Program-made: the position numbers and the translations under genes | Notes under the pieces: model-generated | Told to the model about the DNA's origin: nothing | The model's input: only the letters and a program-made list of their open reading frames with translations | Databases searched by the model: none | In this document: piece after piece, positions 34,530 to 44,025 of the stretch | How the letters are laid out: every line of letters starts with the position of its first letter | Position numbering within the stretch: the first letter of the stretch is position 1 | Source: Bacteriovoracaceae bacterium | GTDB taxonomy: Bacteria > Bdellovibrionota > Bacteriovoracia > Bacteriovoracales > Bacteriovoracaceae | Direction: 5' to 3' | Assembly (NCBI GenBank): GCA_018649885.1 | Contig: JABIHA010000138.1 | Coordinates: forward strand, 50,736 to 114,735 | DNA length: 64,000 bases

Positions 34530-36133
34530 ATCAATTTGAGAAACGAAAACAGAAATTGAATGAGCTTTGTGAAAAAGTCTTCGATGTAATTGTTGTTGGA
34601 GGAGGGATCACTGGAGCTGGGATTGTCAGAGATGCTACTTTTAGGGGTCTTGATACTCTTATATTAGACAAGGGAGATTTTGCTTCCGGAACCAGTTCGA
34701 AATCAGGCAAGCTTGTTCACGGGGGCCTTCGTTATCTTAAAAGTTTTCAAATAAGCTTAGTATTTGAGTCCTGCCTAGAGAGATTCCGCTTAATGAAAAT
34801 AGTGGCCCCTCACCTAGTAAAACCTACGATGTTTATGCTTCCTTTTTACAAGGATAGCAAAACTCCTCGCTGGCTTGTGGCCATTGGACTTTTCTTATAC
34901 GATCTTCTGTCTTTGTTTCGAAATATTTCTACTTTTAAATTTGAAAGCATTGAAACTCTAAAAGAAAATTATCCAGGATTAAAAACCGAGGGTTTAATTG
35001 GTGGGTTATCTTATTATGATTGCAAAGTGCTAGATTATAGACTGACAGTCGAAACTATTAAGTCGGCCAGTCTTGCTGGCGCCCATGCTTTGAATTACCT
35101 TGAGGTTGTGGGGATTGATTTTTCTGAAACTCCAATTAAAGTATCGGTTGTCGATAGGGTTGCAGGTGGGAGTTGGGTACTTAAATGTAGCAGTGTGATA
35201 AATGCTTCGGGAGCATGGGCCGATAAGGTCATTGAACTCGGCGCTCTCGGCGCAAAAGAAAAATTTAATTTGGGTTTAACAAGTGGAATACATATTTTTG
35301 TATCAAAGTTAAAATTTCCTATTAAAAAAACAATATCGGTAGAGGCCATCCAGGACAAGAGGCCACTTTACGCTGTCCCTTGGGGAGAGTATGTGCTGAT
35401 TGGAACCACTGATAAGTATTATAAGGAAGACTTAGGTCATCAAAAAATTAATCGTGCTGATGTCACCTATCTGCTCGATAACTTAAAGCACTATTTTCCA
35501 GGAAGGCCTATAACAAAAGAGGACATTGTATTTATCTCATCTGGAGTCAGGCCCTTGATCGGAAGCTCAGACGGGCTCAGTGAATCTGAAGTCTCAAGGG
35601 ACTTTGAAATAAGGTACTCCTCAGCCGGAATGCTTTCAGTGACAGGGGGGAAGTTAACCACCTATCGCCATATGGCCAAGATGGTGGTCAATGAGTTAAT
35701 TAGTAAAAAATTTAGTGATAAGCAGCAACTTGATCTTCCCACTCTTTCCCCACTGATCCCGAAAAACACAGAAGATGAGAGTATTTCTGAAGATTCAAAA
35801 AAACTTTTTGACACTTATGGCAGTGAGGCCCGCTCCATATTGAAAATTTGGGAAAACGATTCGGCCAAAAAAGAGGAGATTTATCTTGGAGCTGAACTCA
35901 GCTTTGGTGAGCTCGATTATTTTCTCGACCATGAATTTGCTCAAAGTATTTCAGATATTTTCTTACGTCGAAGTGAACTTGCTCAACTTGCACATCCGCT
36001 GGAAGACAATGAATGGGAAAAAATTGTGGAATATCTCTCAGCTTACTCAGGTCTCGGTAGTGAATATTGGCATCAGAGCGTGAAAGATTATCTTAGTGAA
36101 ATTAATCAAAATATGGAGATTCTTCGGAACTAG
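34526..36133 (+). CDS. glpD: FAD-dependent glycerol-3-phosphate dehydrogenase
   Basis: A 535-aa GlpD-like enzyme with the N-terminal FAD site VIVVGGGITGAGIVRDATFRG, then DFASGTSSKSGKLVHGGLRYL, the central VPWGEYVLIGTTD, and VTGGKLTTYRHMA. It normally links glycerol-3-phosphate/DHAP to the quinone pool. Sandwiched between AGPS-like and lipid-kinase-like genes, it could instead act on alkyl-DHAP/alkyl-G3P; this is inference. Its ATG overlaps the upstream stop (ATGA), showing translational coupling. Confidence 0.88.
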   Translation: MNQFEKRKQKLNELCEKVFDVIVVGGGITGAGIVRDATFRGLDTLILDKGDFASGTSSKSGKLVHGGLRYLKSFQISLVFESCLERFRLMKIVAPHLVKPTMFMLPFYKDSKTPRWLVAIGLFLYDLLSLFRNISTFKFESIETLKENYPGLKTEGLIGGLSYYDCKVLDYRLTVETIKSASLAGAHALNYLEVVGIDFSETPIKVSVVDRVAGGSWVLKCSSVINASGAWADKVIELGALGAKEKFNLGLTSGIHIFVSKLKFPIKKTISVEAIQDKRPLYAVPWGEYVLIGTTDKYYKEDLGHQKINRADVTYLLDNLKHYFPGRPITKEDIVFISSGVRPLIGSSDGLSESEVSRDFEIRYSSAGMLSVTGGKLTTYRHMAKMVVNELISKKFSDKQQLDLPTLSPLIPKNTEDESISEDSKKLFDTYGSEARSILKIWENDSAKKEEIYLGAELSFGELDYFLDHEFAQSISDIFLRRSELAQLAHPLEDNEWEKIVEYLSAYSGLGSEYWHQSVKDYLSEINQNMEILRN

Positions 36134-36137
36134 TAAT

Positions 36138-37052
36138 ATGAAAAAAAGAAAATTTATTATCAACCCAGTATCGGGAAAGGGAATTAATCAAAGCACTATT
36201 GATGAGCTAAAGGCCTTCTTTGTCAAAAGAATAGGCGACTTTGATTATACCTTTAGTGATAACACTGAAGATATTGTCACTCAAACAAGGCTTGCCTTGA
36301 AAATGGGCTATGAGCAAATTGTTGCCGTGGGAGGAGATGGAACTGTTCATCAGGTGGTAAATGGTTTTTTTGAAAATGGTAATCATATTAATGCTGAGGC
36401 GTCGCTTGCTGTCTCAAATCTTGGTACAGGATCGGATTATTTTAAGACTCTACAGGCAGGCAATCGTAAGTTGAGTTGGATGCAGATGATTATTGAAGAC
36501 CGCATTCAAGAGGTTGATATTGGGTATGTGAATTTTGCCTCAAATAAGCTCCCCAACCACTTTTTCGTCAATATGGCAGGCATTGGAATTAGCTCAGATA
36601 TCACATTAATTAAAAGTAGATACCCAGGATGGTTTCCTAAAAGTCTCAAATACATAGCACCCACTGTTCAAGCAATCATAGGTCATCAGCCTACCAAGGC
36701 AGTTGTTACGCTCGATGAACAAGAGATCGAGGTTAATTTAACAGCTCTTTTTGTCTGCAAAGGAACCTATGCTGGGGGTGGGATGAAGTTTGGAGCAGGT
36801 GCAGATTTGAGAGACGGCTACTTTGATGTGACAGTCGTGGGGGATTTTAAAGTTGCTGAGCTTCTCTCCAGGTTAGACAGACTCTACTCAGGTGATGTCT
36901 CTAAAATCAAAGGTGTTCAAAAATTAAAGGCACAAAACATTAAGGTAACTTCACAGACGCCTATAGGGGTTGAGCTTGATGGAGAAAATTGTGGGAGTAC
37001 AGATTTAAGTATAGAGCTCAAACCAAAATTTCTAAAAGTCTGCATCGCCTAG
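36138..37052 (+). CDS. Diacylglycerol kinase-like lipid kinase (YegS/DagK family)
   Basis: A 304-aa protein of the DAGK catalytic family. It starts KKRKFIINPVSGKG, carries the nucleotide-binding GGDGTVHQVVNGF, and NLGTGSDYF, and ends with the VELDGE motif. These kinases phosphorylate diacylglycerol or related lipids. The ATG at 36138 is 4 nt after the GlpD-like stop; the longer frame overlapping GlpD is less likely. Third gene of an apparent ether-lipid/glycerolipid operon. Confidence 0.87.
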   Translation: MKKRKFIINPVSGKGINQSTIDELKAFFVKRIGDFDYTFSDNTEDIVTQTRLALKMGYEQIVAVGGDGTVHQVVNGFFENGNHINAEASLAVSNLGTGSDYFKTLQAGNRKLSWMQMIIEDRIQEVDIGYVNFASNKLPNHFFVNMAGIGISSDITLIKSRYPGWFPKSLKYIAPTVQAIIGHQPTKAVVTLDEQEIEVNLTALFVCKGTYAGGGMKFGAGADLRDGYFDVTVVGDFKVAELLSRLDRLYSGDVSKIKGVQKLKAQNIKVTSQTPIGVELDGENCGSTDLSIELKPKFLKVCIA

Positions 37053-37755
37053 GTTGCGCTGCGGACATTATCTCATATTTGATTTTTGCCTATAGAAATA
37101 TATCAGTTTTCTGGAGTTAGCTTTGGAGATATGTTGTTCATGAGGCTAGAAAATCTTGTGGGGCTTGTAAGAGTTGGAGAGCACCTTCATCAGGGTCGCC
37201 CAAAGCTTAAAATTTTAAGAACATAGTTTTTTATTGAAATTTCACTCACGCTCTTGTTGGTCTTAATCATCGTGGTAAAATTTGTGGGATTTACCAGGTT
37301 TTGGGAGCGCCTTCTATCAAAGCGTGAAATTTAAAATGGTGGAGTAATGTATTGATGTTTCGCTCTAGCTGGGTTTAATTATTGTGGTAGTTGCTTTTGG
37401 CCCACCTTCGGCAGTAACGCTCAAAACCCTTTCCAGCACGAGGTTTCGAATTTTCAAAACTCCCGACATAACTACCCTGCTAACATGTTAACGGTTAACA
37501 GTGCACTGTTCAGGTTACGGTTTTTGTGTGCTGGAATCGCTTCCTGGTAACGTCCACAATTTCTCTATAATTTTTTCAATTATGAGTAGATTCGAGATGT
37601 TCAAGTCACTCTTTACAATATGCTTAATTCCAGGGGGTTATGAACTGAAGTATGCTGATTTGTTAACTAATGATGACAAATGAAACAACTAAAACCTATA
37701 GGGAATGCTGCATGACGTATATGCTAAATGGGCAAGTAATGGATTAGGAGTTGAT
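37053..37755. other. Gene-poor region with decayed coding fragments
   Basis: About 700 nt without a convincing gene. One plus frame near 37140-37226 reads MRLENLVGLVRVGEHLHQG and stops, like a gene fragment. The dyad GTTAACGGTTAAC lies near 37487-37499. Other ORFs here lack ribosome sites. It looks like decayed DNA between the lipid operon and the ankyrin gene. Confidence 0.4.
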
Positions 37756-39663
37756 ATGAAAATGTTGTTATTACATTTGTTTGTATTGTTTGGCCCTTCA
37801 CTTTTTGCAACGACAATTGATTCGTTTCAAGTTGATGAAAATGTTTTAACCAATGGGGAAAATACGGCACTTGATATTTCTGAAGGTGTAACACTTCGAA
37901 AAAATATTGATAGAGGTGGAAATTTCAATTTTTTTATTAGTGCAAATTGGCAAAAATACAAATTAAAGTCGATATGGGATGAAGAAGACAAAAAGAGTCA
38001 GTTCATCACACGAACACTAAAATCAAATCAAGAGCAAAATAGATCTATTGCAAGTATAATGAAAGGTAGCGCATTACTTAGGGCGATACAGAAAGGCAAA
38101 ATTCAAAAGATAAAATTTCTTCTCAGTGTTGGTGTAAACCCCGATGCTAAAGACTATTTCCGTAATACTGCATTAATTTGGGCCGTAAAAAAGAGTGACA
38201 CAGAAGCAGTAAAGCTTCTAATCAAGGCCCGTGCTGATCTTGATATTCAAAATAGAGATGGTGAAACTGCATTAGCGTGGAGTGCAAAGACGGGTCATAC
38301 TGAAATAACAAAGCTTCTAGTCAACGCTGGGGCCAAACTTAATATTAAAGACTTTAAAAGTGATACTGCAGTGATTTGGGCCATAAGAAATGATCGTACA
38401 GAAGTAGCAAAATTTCTAATTAGTGCTGGCTCTGACCTTAATATGAGAGATAAAAAAGGTGAAACTACATTATTTAGGGCCATCGAGGATGGTCATGTTG
38501 AAACAGTAAAACTTCTAATCAATGCTGGTGCCAACCTTGATATTCAAAATAAAGATTCTAAAACAGTATTGCTCAGAGCTACAAGAGAAGGCAATATAGA
38601 GCTAGTAAAGCTTCTAGTCAATGCTGGGGCTAACCTTGAAATTCCAGACTATGATCGTAATACGCCATTAATGTGGGCCACATCCAGAAATCAGATTGAA
38701 TTAGCAAAACTTCTCATTGATGCTGGTGCTGACCTTGATGTTGTTCGTTGTAGAGATGGTGGGTATATGAATAGAAGAGATACCTGTAGGGCAATGCTAA
38801 TAACGGCCACATTCAGAAATCATGTTGAATTAGCAAAACTTCTCATCAATGCTGGGGCCAATCTTAATATTAAAGATGGAAATGGCAGTACTGCATTGAT
38901 GCATGCTGGAGTGGAGAACTCTAGCGAAATAACAAAACTTCTCATCGATGCTGGAGCCAGTCTTAATATTGAAGATGCATTTGGCAGTACTGCATTAATA
39001 TATGCTACGAGGAATAACTCTAGTGAAGTAGCAAAACTTCTCATCGATCTTGGCGCTAATGTTAATGCTAGAAATAAATATGGCGGGATTGCATTAATCC
39101 ATGCGACGGAGAATAACTCTAGTGAAATAGTAAAACTTCTCATCGATGCTGGAGCTGATGTTAATGCTAGAGATAAATATGGCAGGACTGCATTAATCCA
39201 TGCTACGGAAAATAACTCTAGTGAAATAGTAAAACTTCTCATCGATGTTGGAGCTGACGTTAATGCTAGAGATAAATATGGCAGGACTGCATTAATCCAT
39301 GCTGCGAGGGAGAACTCTAGTGAAATAACAAAACTTCTCATCGATGCTGGAGCCAATCTTAATATTAAAAATGGAGATGACGGGACTGCATTGACTCGGG
39401 CAGCGGAATATGGCCGCGTTGAAATCGTTAAAATTCTAATCAGTGCTGGTGCTGACCTTGAAATAAAAGACCCAGATGTCGGTAAGACTGCTTTAATTAC
39501 GGCTTCACGTAATGGCCATGTTGAAGTAGTAAAATCTCTCATCGATGCTGGTGCTGACATTAATATTGAAGATGAAAGTGGCAGTACTGCATTATTTCTT
39601 GCCTCCAGAAAAGGTCATACTAGAATCATAAAACTTTTAACAGCTGCTTACAAAGCAAAATAA
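37756..39663 (+). CDS. Exported ankyrin-repeat protein
   Basis: A 635-aa protein with a signal peptide (MKMLLLHLFVLFGPSLFA) and a non-repeat region to about residue 100. About 15 ankyrin repeats of 33 residues fill the rest, each carrying LLI.AGAD.. and a following TAL..A turn. The chosen ATG follows AGGAG; the longer frame from 37705 has a weaker context. Repeats between 39055 and 39351 are nearly identical at DNA level (99-nt units), suggesting recent expansion. Ankyrin stacks bind proteins; export suggests an outer-surface or secreted partner role. Confidence 0.88.
   Translation: MKMLLLHLFVLFGPSLFATTIDSFQVDENVLTNGENTALDISEGVTLRKNIDRGGNFNFFISANWQKYKLKSIWDEEDKKSQFITRTLKSNQEQNRSIASIMKGSALLRAIQKGKIQKIKFLLSVGVNPDAKDYFRNTALIWAVKKSDTEAVKLLIKARADLDIQNRDGETALAWSAKTGHTEITKLLVNAGAKLNIKDFKSDTAVIWAIRNDRTEVAKFLISAGSDLNMRDKKGETTLFRAIEDGHVETVKLLINAGANLDIQNKDSKTVLLRATREGNIELVKLLVNAGANLEIPDYDRNTPLMWATSRNQIELAKLLIDAGADLDVVRCRDGGYMNRRDTCRAMLITATFRNHVELAKLLINAGANLNIKDGNGSTALMHAGVENSSEITKLLIDAGASLNIEDAFGSTALIYATRNNSSEVAKLLIDLGANVNARNKYGGIALIHATENNSSEIVKLLIDAGADVNARDKYGRTALIHATENNSSEIVKLLIDVGADVNARDKYGRTALIHAARENSSEITKLLIDAGANLNIKNGDDGTALTRAAEYGRVEIVKILISAGADLEIKDPDVGKTALITASRNGHVEVVKSLIDAGADINIEDESGSTALFLASRKGHTRIIKLLTAAYKAK
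39055..39351 (+). repeat. Three tandem 99-nt ankyrin-coding repeats
   Basis: Units 39055-39153, 39154-39252 and 39253-39351 each encode one ankyrin repeat and are very similar in DNA, including third codon positions. Adjacent repeats are more diverged. This marks recent duplication within the gene. Confidence 0.85.
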
Positions 39664-39681
39664 AGGGTTAAAAGGTGGCAT

Positions 39682-39849
39682 GTGAGTTTTATAAAATTAA
39701 TCTTGGTATTGATAGTTGCCAACCTAAGTATTTCCCAGGGGTAGGAGTATTCGCAAGGTGTATGTCTAGAAAATATGGAAATTTTATCAAAAGTTAGTCA
39801 AATTTCTGGCATAAAATCTCTTGTCGCCGGAACAACCTCTTACGGGTGA
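39682..39849 (+). pseudogene. Remnant of a small exported protein gene, interrupted by TAG
   Basis: A GTG-started frame gives a signal-peptide-like MSFIKLILVLIVANLSISQG, then TAG at 39742-39744. The same frame continues with 34 sensible codons (EYSQGVCLENMEILSKVSQI and so on) to a TGA at 39847-39849. This looks like the start of a decayed gene rather than chance, but the evidence is limited by its short length. It lies just after the ankyrin gene. Confidence 0.35.
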
Positions 39850-40256
39850 AGGTAAAACTAGTATTACCACTTCCCCACATCTAGAAAGAAAGGCCTACTT
39901 TCAATCAGAAATATAATTTTACTGCTTAAGATGGGTTTTAGGGAGAGGGGGACATCAATGCATTCCCCCTCCCACTGCTTAAAAATCTGTGTGGATAGAA
40001 ATCCACACAATTTTCAAGTGTCGTGATCAACATATCTCCAGGCCTGATTCCACAAACCTTCTTTCACCAGGTTTTTCAGCGTCGTGAACAGGCTCCTCCA
40101 ACAATCTCAGCAGCAAAGTATAAGATAGTGAATGCGTCGCGTTAAAATTCTTTTAATTTCTCTACATTTTTTATAGTGGTGGCCCGTGGAAAGTGGCGCT
40201 TTCAGGGCTTTGAAGTATACTGTGACCATCTAAATTTTAACTGGGAAAAGTAAAAA
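39850..40256. other. Non-coding stretch with two hairpins before the ABC operon
   Basis: About 400 nt with no gene. It holds a GC-rich hairpin at 39946-39970 and a terminator-like hairpin at 39988-40014. The word ACTGCTTAA occurs twice (39921-39929 and 39974-39982), flanking the first hairpin. The region before the ABC operon start presumably holds its promoter, but I cannot place it with confidence. Confidence 0.5.
39988..40014 (+). terminator. Hairpin with short T-run
   Basis: TGTGTGGAT (39988-39996) pairs perfectly with ATCCACACA (40001-40009), loop of 4 nt, followed by ATTTT. This fits a rho-independent terminator reading on the plus strand. Confidence 0.65.
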
Positions 40257-41261
40257 ATGAGAATATTAATTCCTCTAGTCGTTTTGGGTCTTTTAGTTGG
40301 ATGTCAAAAAGAGAGCACTGATGGAGCTGAGGCAAAAGAGCTGTGGATTTATACTTCTATGTACAAAGATACAATTTCAGATATTTCCCCAAGGCTTAAA
40401 AAGGCATTTCCGGGAGTAAAGTTTAATTTCTATCAAGCTGGAAGTGAAGATATAGCCTCAAAGGTCAACGCCGAGCTAATGGCCGGTGGAACTAAAGCTG
40501 ATATTTTGATTTCTTCAGATCGCTTTTGGTATGAAGAGATGGCAAGCAGTGGGAATCTTTTTTCTTATAAGTCAGATGTTGCTAAAGGTGTTCCAGATCA
40601 GTTGAGACATGCTGATGGGTTCTACACTACAGTTTCAGTTCCGGTGATGGTTCTTAGCTATAATAGTGACGCCGTTAGTGACTCAGAAGCCCCTAAGACT
40701 TTTAAAGAAATGGCCGATCCCAAGTGGAAGGGAAAGTTTACAACTGGCTCACCACTTGCTTCAGGAACAAATTTTACGACTATGGCCATGCTTCAGCACC
40801 ACTACGGTTGGGATTATTTTGTTAAGCTTAGAGATAATGAAACTATTGCTCAGGGTGGAAACTCTGCTGTTATTAGAAGGATGCAAAGTAAAGAAAGACC
40901 TGTTGGTTGGGTGCTACTTGAAAATCTTCTGAGATTTCAAGGTAAAGACACCAGACTTAAAATTATTTATCCAGAAGATGGAGCGGTCACCCATACTAAC
41001 GTGATGGCAATAACCAAGAAAAGTGGATCTAGAGAGCTTGCTAAAAAATTCGTGGACTGGATGTTCAAAAAAGAAGGTCAAGAAGCTATGACCAGGTCAT
41101 TTATGTATTCTCCACTTAATTCGATTGCTCCTCCTGTTGGAGCACCTGTACTTTCAAAATTGTTAAAGAATTCTTTTCCATGGAGTAATGACTTTGTGAA
41201 AAAAGTGACAAAAGACAGAATGAACTTAAAAGAAAAATATTCAGAGATAATGTTTCAGTAG
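40257..41261 (+). CDS. Ferric-iron-type ABC transporter substrate-binding lipoprotein
   Basis: A 334-aa exported protein with a lipobox (GLLVGC, Cys at residue 16), of the bacterial extracellular solute-binding family 1. The core resembles Fe(III)-binding proteins (AfuA/FbpA/FutA type): LWIYTSMYKDTISDISPRLKKAFPG, VNAELMAGGTKADILISSD, and MARSFM-like end. It delivers ligand to the permease encoded immediately after (start is the base following its stop). Iron is the likely cargo; other small organics or polyamines remain possible. Confidence 0.85.
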   Translation: MRILIPLVVLGLLVGCQKESTDGAEAKELWIYTSMYKDTISDISPRLKKAFPGVKFNFYQAGSEDIASKVNAELMAGGTKADILISSDRFWYEEMASSGNLFSYKSDVAKGVPDQLRHADGFYTTVSVPVMVLSYNSDAVSDSEAPKTFKEMADPKWKGKFTTGSPLASGTNFTTMAMLQHHYGWDYFVKLRDNETIAQGGNSAVIRRMQSKERPVGWVLLENLLRFQGKDTRLKIIYPEDGAVTHTNVMAITKKSGSRELAKKFVDWMFKKEGQEAMTRSFMYSPLNSIAPPVGAPVLSKLLKNSFPWSNDFVKKVTKDRMNLKEKYSEIMFQ

Positions 41262-42938
41262 ATGTTTTTAAAGAAACTACTGTCCCAAAAACTTATTTTA
41301 ACAGTATCGGCCTTGATCTTGGTGATACTGTGTCTCTATCCTTTTTTAGTCCTATTTGGAAAAATTACTTTTCCAGCACCACTATTTGAATTTGATTTAA
41401 AATATTATTTTAAAGTTTTTGAGAGCAAGTCTACTCTTTTGGCCTTGAAAAATACCGTTTTTATCTCTCTTGGTACCGCCATGGTGAGCACTATCCTCGC
41501 TCTTCCTCTTAGCTGGGTGCTAACGAGAACCAATCTAGCAAATGCAGGGAAGTGGCGATCTCTATTTTGCCTTCCCTATGCGATTCCTCCATATATTGGT
41601 GCTATGGCCTGGATTTATCTGGCAAACCCAACTAATGGCCTACTCAATATTATTCTAGGGAAAGGATTTTTAAATATTTACTCCCAATTGGGGTTGATGT
41701 GGGTAATGAGCTGTTTTTTCTATACCTTTATTCTTCTCAGCCTTTTGGCCTCACTTGACCGGATGGATCCCTCGCTAGAAGAAGCGGCCAGGATAAGTGG
41801 GGCGTCGCCATTTAAAGTTTTTACTCAGATTACAATTCCTATTATATTTCCTTCACTGCTCAGTGGGATCCTCCTGGTCGTTTTAGCTGCGTCTGCAAGC
41901 TTTGGGGTGCCTGCCTTGATTGGGAATCCAGCTCGGATTTACCTAATCACCACAAGAATTTATACCTTCCAAAAAATGGGCAGTATGGGGGGCATTTATA
42001 TGGCCGGATCTCTTTCTGCCCTTTTAATTGTTCTGGCAATTTTTATATTACTCCTTAATCAAAGACTGCTTAGAAAAGGCCATTTTAAAACCGTAGGGGG
42101 AAAGACATCAAGGCCCTCTCTTATTGATTTAGGCAGCTACAAAACTCCTCTGACTATTCTTCTCGGGATGATGTTCTTCTTATTATTTGGGTTACCATTT
42201 TTTGGAATACTAGTGACCGCGCTCAGCAAGGTTCAAGGGGAGCTCAGCTTTTCTAATCTTGGTTTTCAAAATTTTACGCGAGTATTTTTTGAAGTAGATG
42301 AAACACCTAGGGCCATTTGGAATAGTACCAAACTTGCATTTTGGGCAGCAACTGCGGCCACGATGTTTGGAATGGTGCTGGCCTATCTTAAACAGAAAAC
42401 AAGAATTAAAGGTAGGGGGATTGTAGAGATTCTGGCCTCCCTTCCCTATGCTACTCCTGGAACTGTTCTGGCCTTCGCTTTCATTCTGACCTTTAGCTCA
42501 GGAATATTGGGATTTAAAATTCCACTATATAATACATTGGGGTTAATCGTACTTGCTTATATTGCCAAGTATTTGAATTTTTCTTTGAGGACTACCTCTG
42601 ATGGTTTTGGGCAAATTGATGATTGCCTGGCCGAAGCTGCAAGAGTTAGTGGTGCCAGTTGGTTTACTACTATGAGAACCATTTGGTTTCCTCTTATGAA
42701 GCCAGCTCTTGTGGCAAGTTGGTTTTTGGTCTTCATGCCGTGTTTTAGTGAACTGACAATGACAATTTTGCTAACTGGGCCTGGGCTTGAAACTCTTGGG
42801 ACTTTAATTTTTCAACTTCAAGAATATGCTGACGCCAGTGGCGGTGGATCGGCAGTGCTAGCATTGCTTACAATTGCAGTGGTGGCCTTATTAAATACCT
42901 TTGTGAAGGTAGCCTCTAAAGGGAAGTACGGACTATGA
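41262..42938 (+). CDS. Iron-type ABC transporter permease (two fused halves)
   Basis: A 558-aa permease with two homologous halves of about six helices each, as in FbpB/SfuB. Both halves have the EAA loop: EEAARISGASPFKVFTQITIP (~172-192) and AEAARVSGASWFTTMRTIWFP (~462-482). It accepts the lipoprotein-bound ligand and couples with the ATPase whose start overlaps its stop by 4 nt. The gene starts directly after the binding-protein stop. Confidence 0.9.
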   Translation: MFLKKLLSQKLILTVSALILVILCLYPFLVLFGKITFPAPLFEFDLKYYFKVFESKSTLLALKNTVFISLGTAMVSTILALPLSWVLTRTNLANAGKWRSLFCLPYAIPPYIGAMAWIYLANPTNGLLNIILGKGFLNIYSQLGLMWVMSCFFYTFILLSLLASLDRMDPSLEEAARISGASPFKVFTQITIPIIFPSLLSGILLVVLAASASFGVPALIGNPARIYLITTRIYTFQKMGSMGGIYMAGSLSALLIVLAIFILLLNQRLLRKGHFKTVGGKTSRPSLIDLGSYKTPLTILLGMMFFLLFGLPFFGILVTALSKVQGELSFSNLGFQNFTRVFFEVDETPRAIWNSTKLAFWAATAATMFGMVLAYLKQKTRIKGRGIVEILASLPYATPGTVLAFAFILTFSSGILGFKIPLYNTLGLIVLAYIAKYLNFSLRTTSDGFGQIDDCLAEAARVSGASWFTTMRTIWFPLMKPALVASWFLVFMPCFSELTMTILLTGPGLETLGTLIFQLQEYADASGGGSAVLALLTIAVVALLNTFVKVASKGKYGL

Positions 42939-43660
42939 GTTACGTATCATTTGAAAATGTTAAAAAAAATTATGGGGATGTAAAAGTCATAATGGATTTT
43001 TCTCTCAGCATAGAAAATGGAGAGTTTGTCTCATTTTTAGGACCTTCAGGCTGCGGAAAAACCACATGCCTTAGAATGGTCTCAGGTCTTGAGAGAAATA
43101 CTTCAGGGATTATTAAAATTGATGACCACATCGTCAATAATCCTGATAGTGGTATTTTTGTGGCACCAGAGCACAGGCATATTGGCATGGTCTTTCAAAG
43201 TTATGCCGTTTGGCCTCATATGAATGTCTACGATAATATTGCATATCCGCTTAAAGTCACCAAATTGGCAAAATCTGAAATTAGTGACCGCGTCGCTGAT
43301 GTGATGAAAACGGTTGAGCTGACGGGTCTTGAAAAGCGAATGCCAGATGCTCTGTCAGGTGGACAACAGCAAAGAGTAGCGCTGGCGAGAGGTCTTGTGG
43401 CCAAGCCAAAGGTTTTACTTCTTGATGAGCCCCTTTGTAATCTAGATGCCAAGCTTAGAGAAAAAATGAGAGTGGATATTCGTAAGATCCAACAAGAGTA
43501 TCAAATCACTTGTATCTATGTGACCCATGATCAAATCGAGGCCTTTACCATGAGTGATCGAATTGTGATTATGAATGCGGGAATTATTGAGCAGTTGGGC
43601 TCACCCTCTGAAATCAGAAATGGTCCGGCCAATGCTTTTGTAGAGGATTTTATTCAGTAG
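42935..43660 (+). CDS. ABC transporter ATPase of iron/spermidine type
   Basis: A 241-aa nucleotide-binding subunit with Walker A GPSGCGKTTC, Q-loop VFQSYAVWPHM, signature LSGGQQQRVALARG, Walker B VLLLDEPLCNLD and switch His in VTHDQ. It is shorter than FbpC/PotA (~340 aa) because it lacks the C-terminal TOBE regulatory domain. It completes the importer with the two genes upstream. Its 3' end overlaps the convergent small gene by 7 nt. Confidence 0.92.
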   Translation: MSYVSFENVKKNYGDVKVIMDFSLSIENGEFVSFLGPSGCGKTTCLRMVSGLERNTSGIIKIDDHIVNNPDSGIFVAPEHRHIGMVFQSYAVWPHMNVYDNIAYPLKVTKLAKSEISDRVADVMKTVELTGLEKRMPDALSGGQQQRVALARGLVAKPKVLLLDEPLCNLDAKLREKMRVDIRKIQQEYQITCIYVTHDQIEAFTMSDRIVIMNAGIIEQLGSPSEIRNGPANAFVEDFIQ

Positions 43661-43920
43661 GTTTTGAATTCTTGAGCTGCTCGGTCCATTACACTGTTAA
43701 TGGCCGACAAAATAGCTTCGAGGTCTTCTGAGTTGACCTTATCGTCTGTGCATTCAATTTTGGCAACTCTACTTTTCATAACATCCCAGGTGACTGAAAA
43801 GCGACTCCCAGGGTCAGTGGCGACTAATGGGGAAGCATTCAACTGCTTTATCAACTGCTGGTTTTTTTTCGAGTCGGCCAGAGCTTTTTTAATAGATTTC
43901 GTAATTTCGATAACTTCCAT
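43654..43920 (-). CDS. Small soluble protein, unknown
   Basis: An 88-aa helical, charged protein. No signal peptide, membrane segment or known motif is seen. The start is an ATG after GGAGATCTCC (43921-43930 on the plus strand reads as a ribosome site in reverse). It converges on the ABC ATPase gene with a 7-nt overlap. Function unknown. Confidence 0.6.
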   Translation of the reverse strand: MEVIEITKSIKKALADSKKNQQLIKQLNASPLVATDPGSRFSVTWDVMKSRVAKIECTDDKVNSEDLEAILSAINSVMDRAAQEFKTY

Positions 43921-44025
43921 GGAGATCTCCTTACCGTCTTTTATAATAGCTGTTTGCTAGATTTGTGCCTATGGGGAAAAGGCTTCGAGTCATGGCCCTA
44001 GGTATTGAATTATTTTATTAGTCTT

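Noticed and set aside
37440..37560. GTTAAC-rich segment considered as an integron attC-like or replication-type site
   Set aside because: No paired core sites with the required spacing, no integrase and no gene cassettes nearby; a chance palindrome is more likely.
38820..39560. 246-aa minus-strand ORF opposite the ankyrin repeats
   Set aside because: It is periodic because it mirrors the repeat DNA; no ribosome site and no protein family. It is a shadow of the ankyrin gene.
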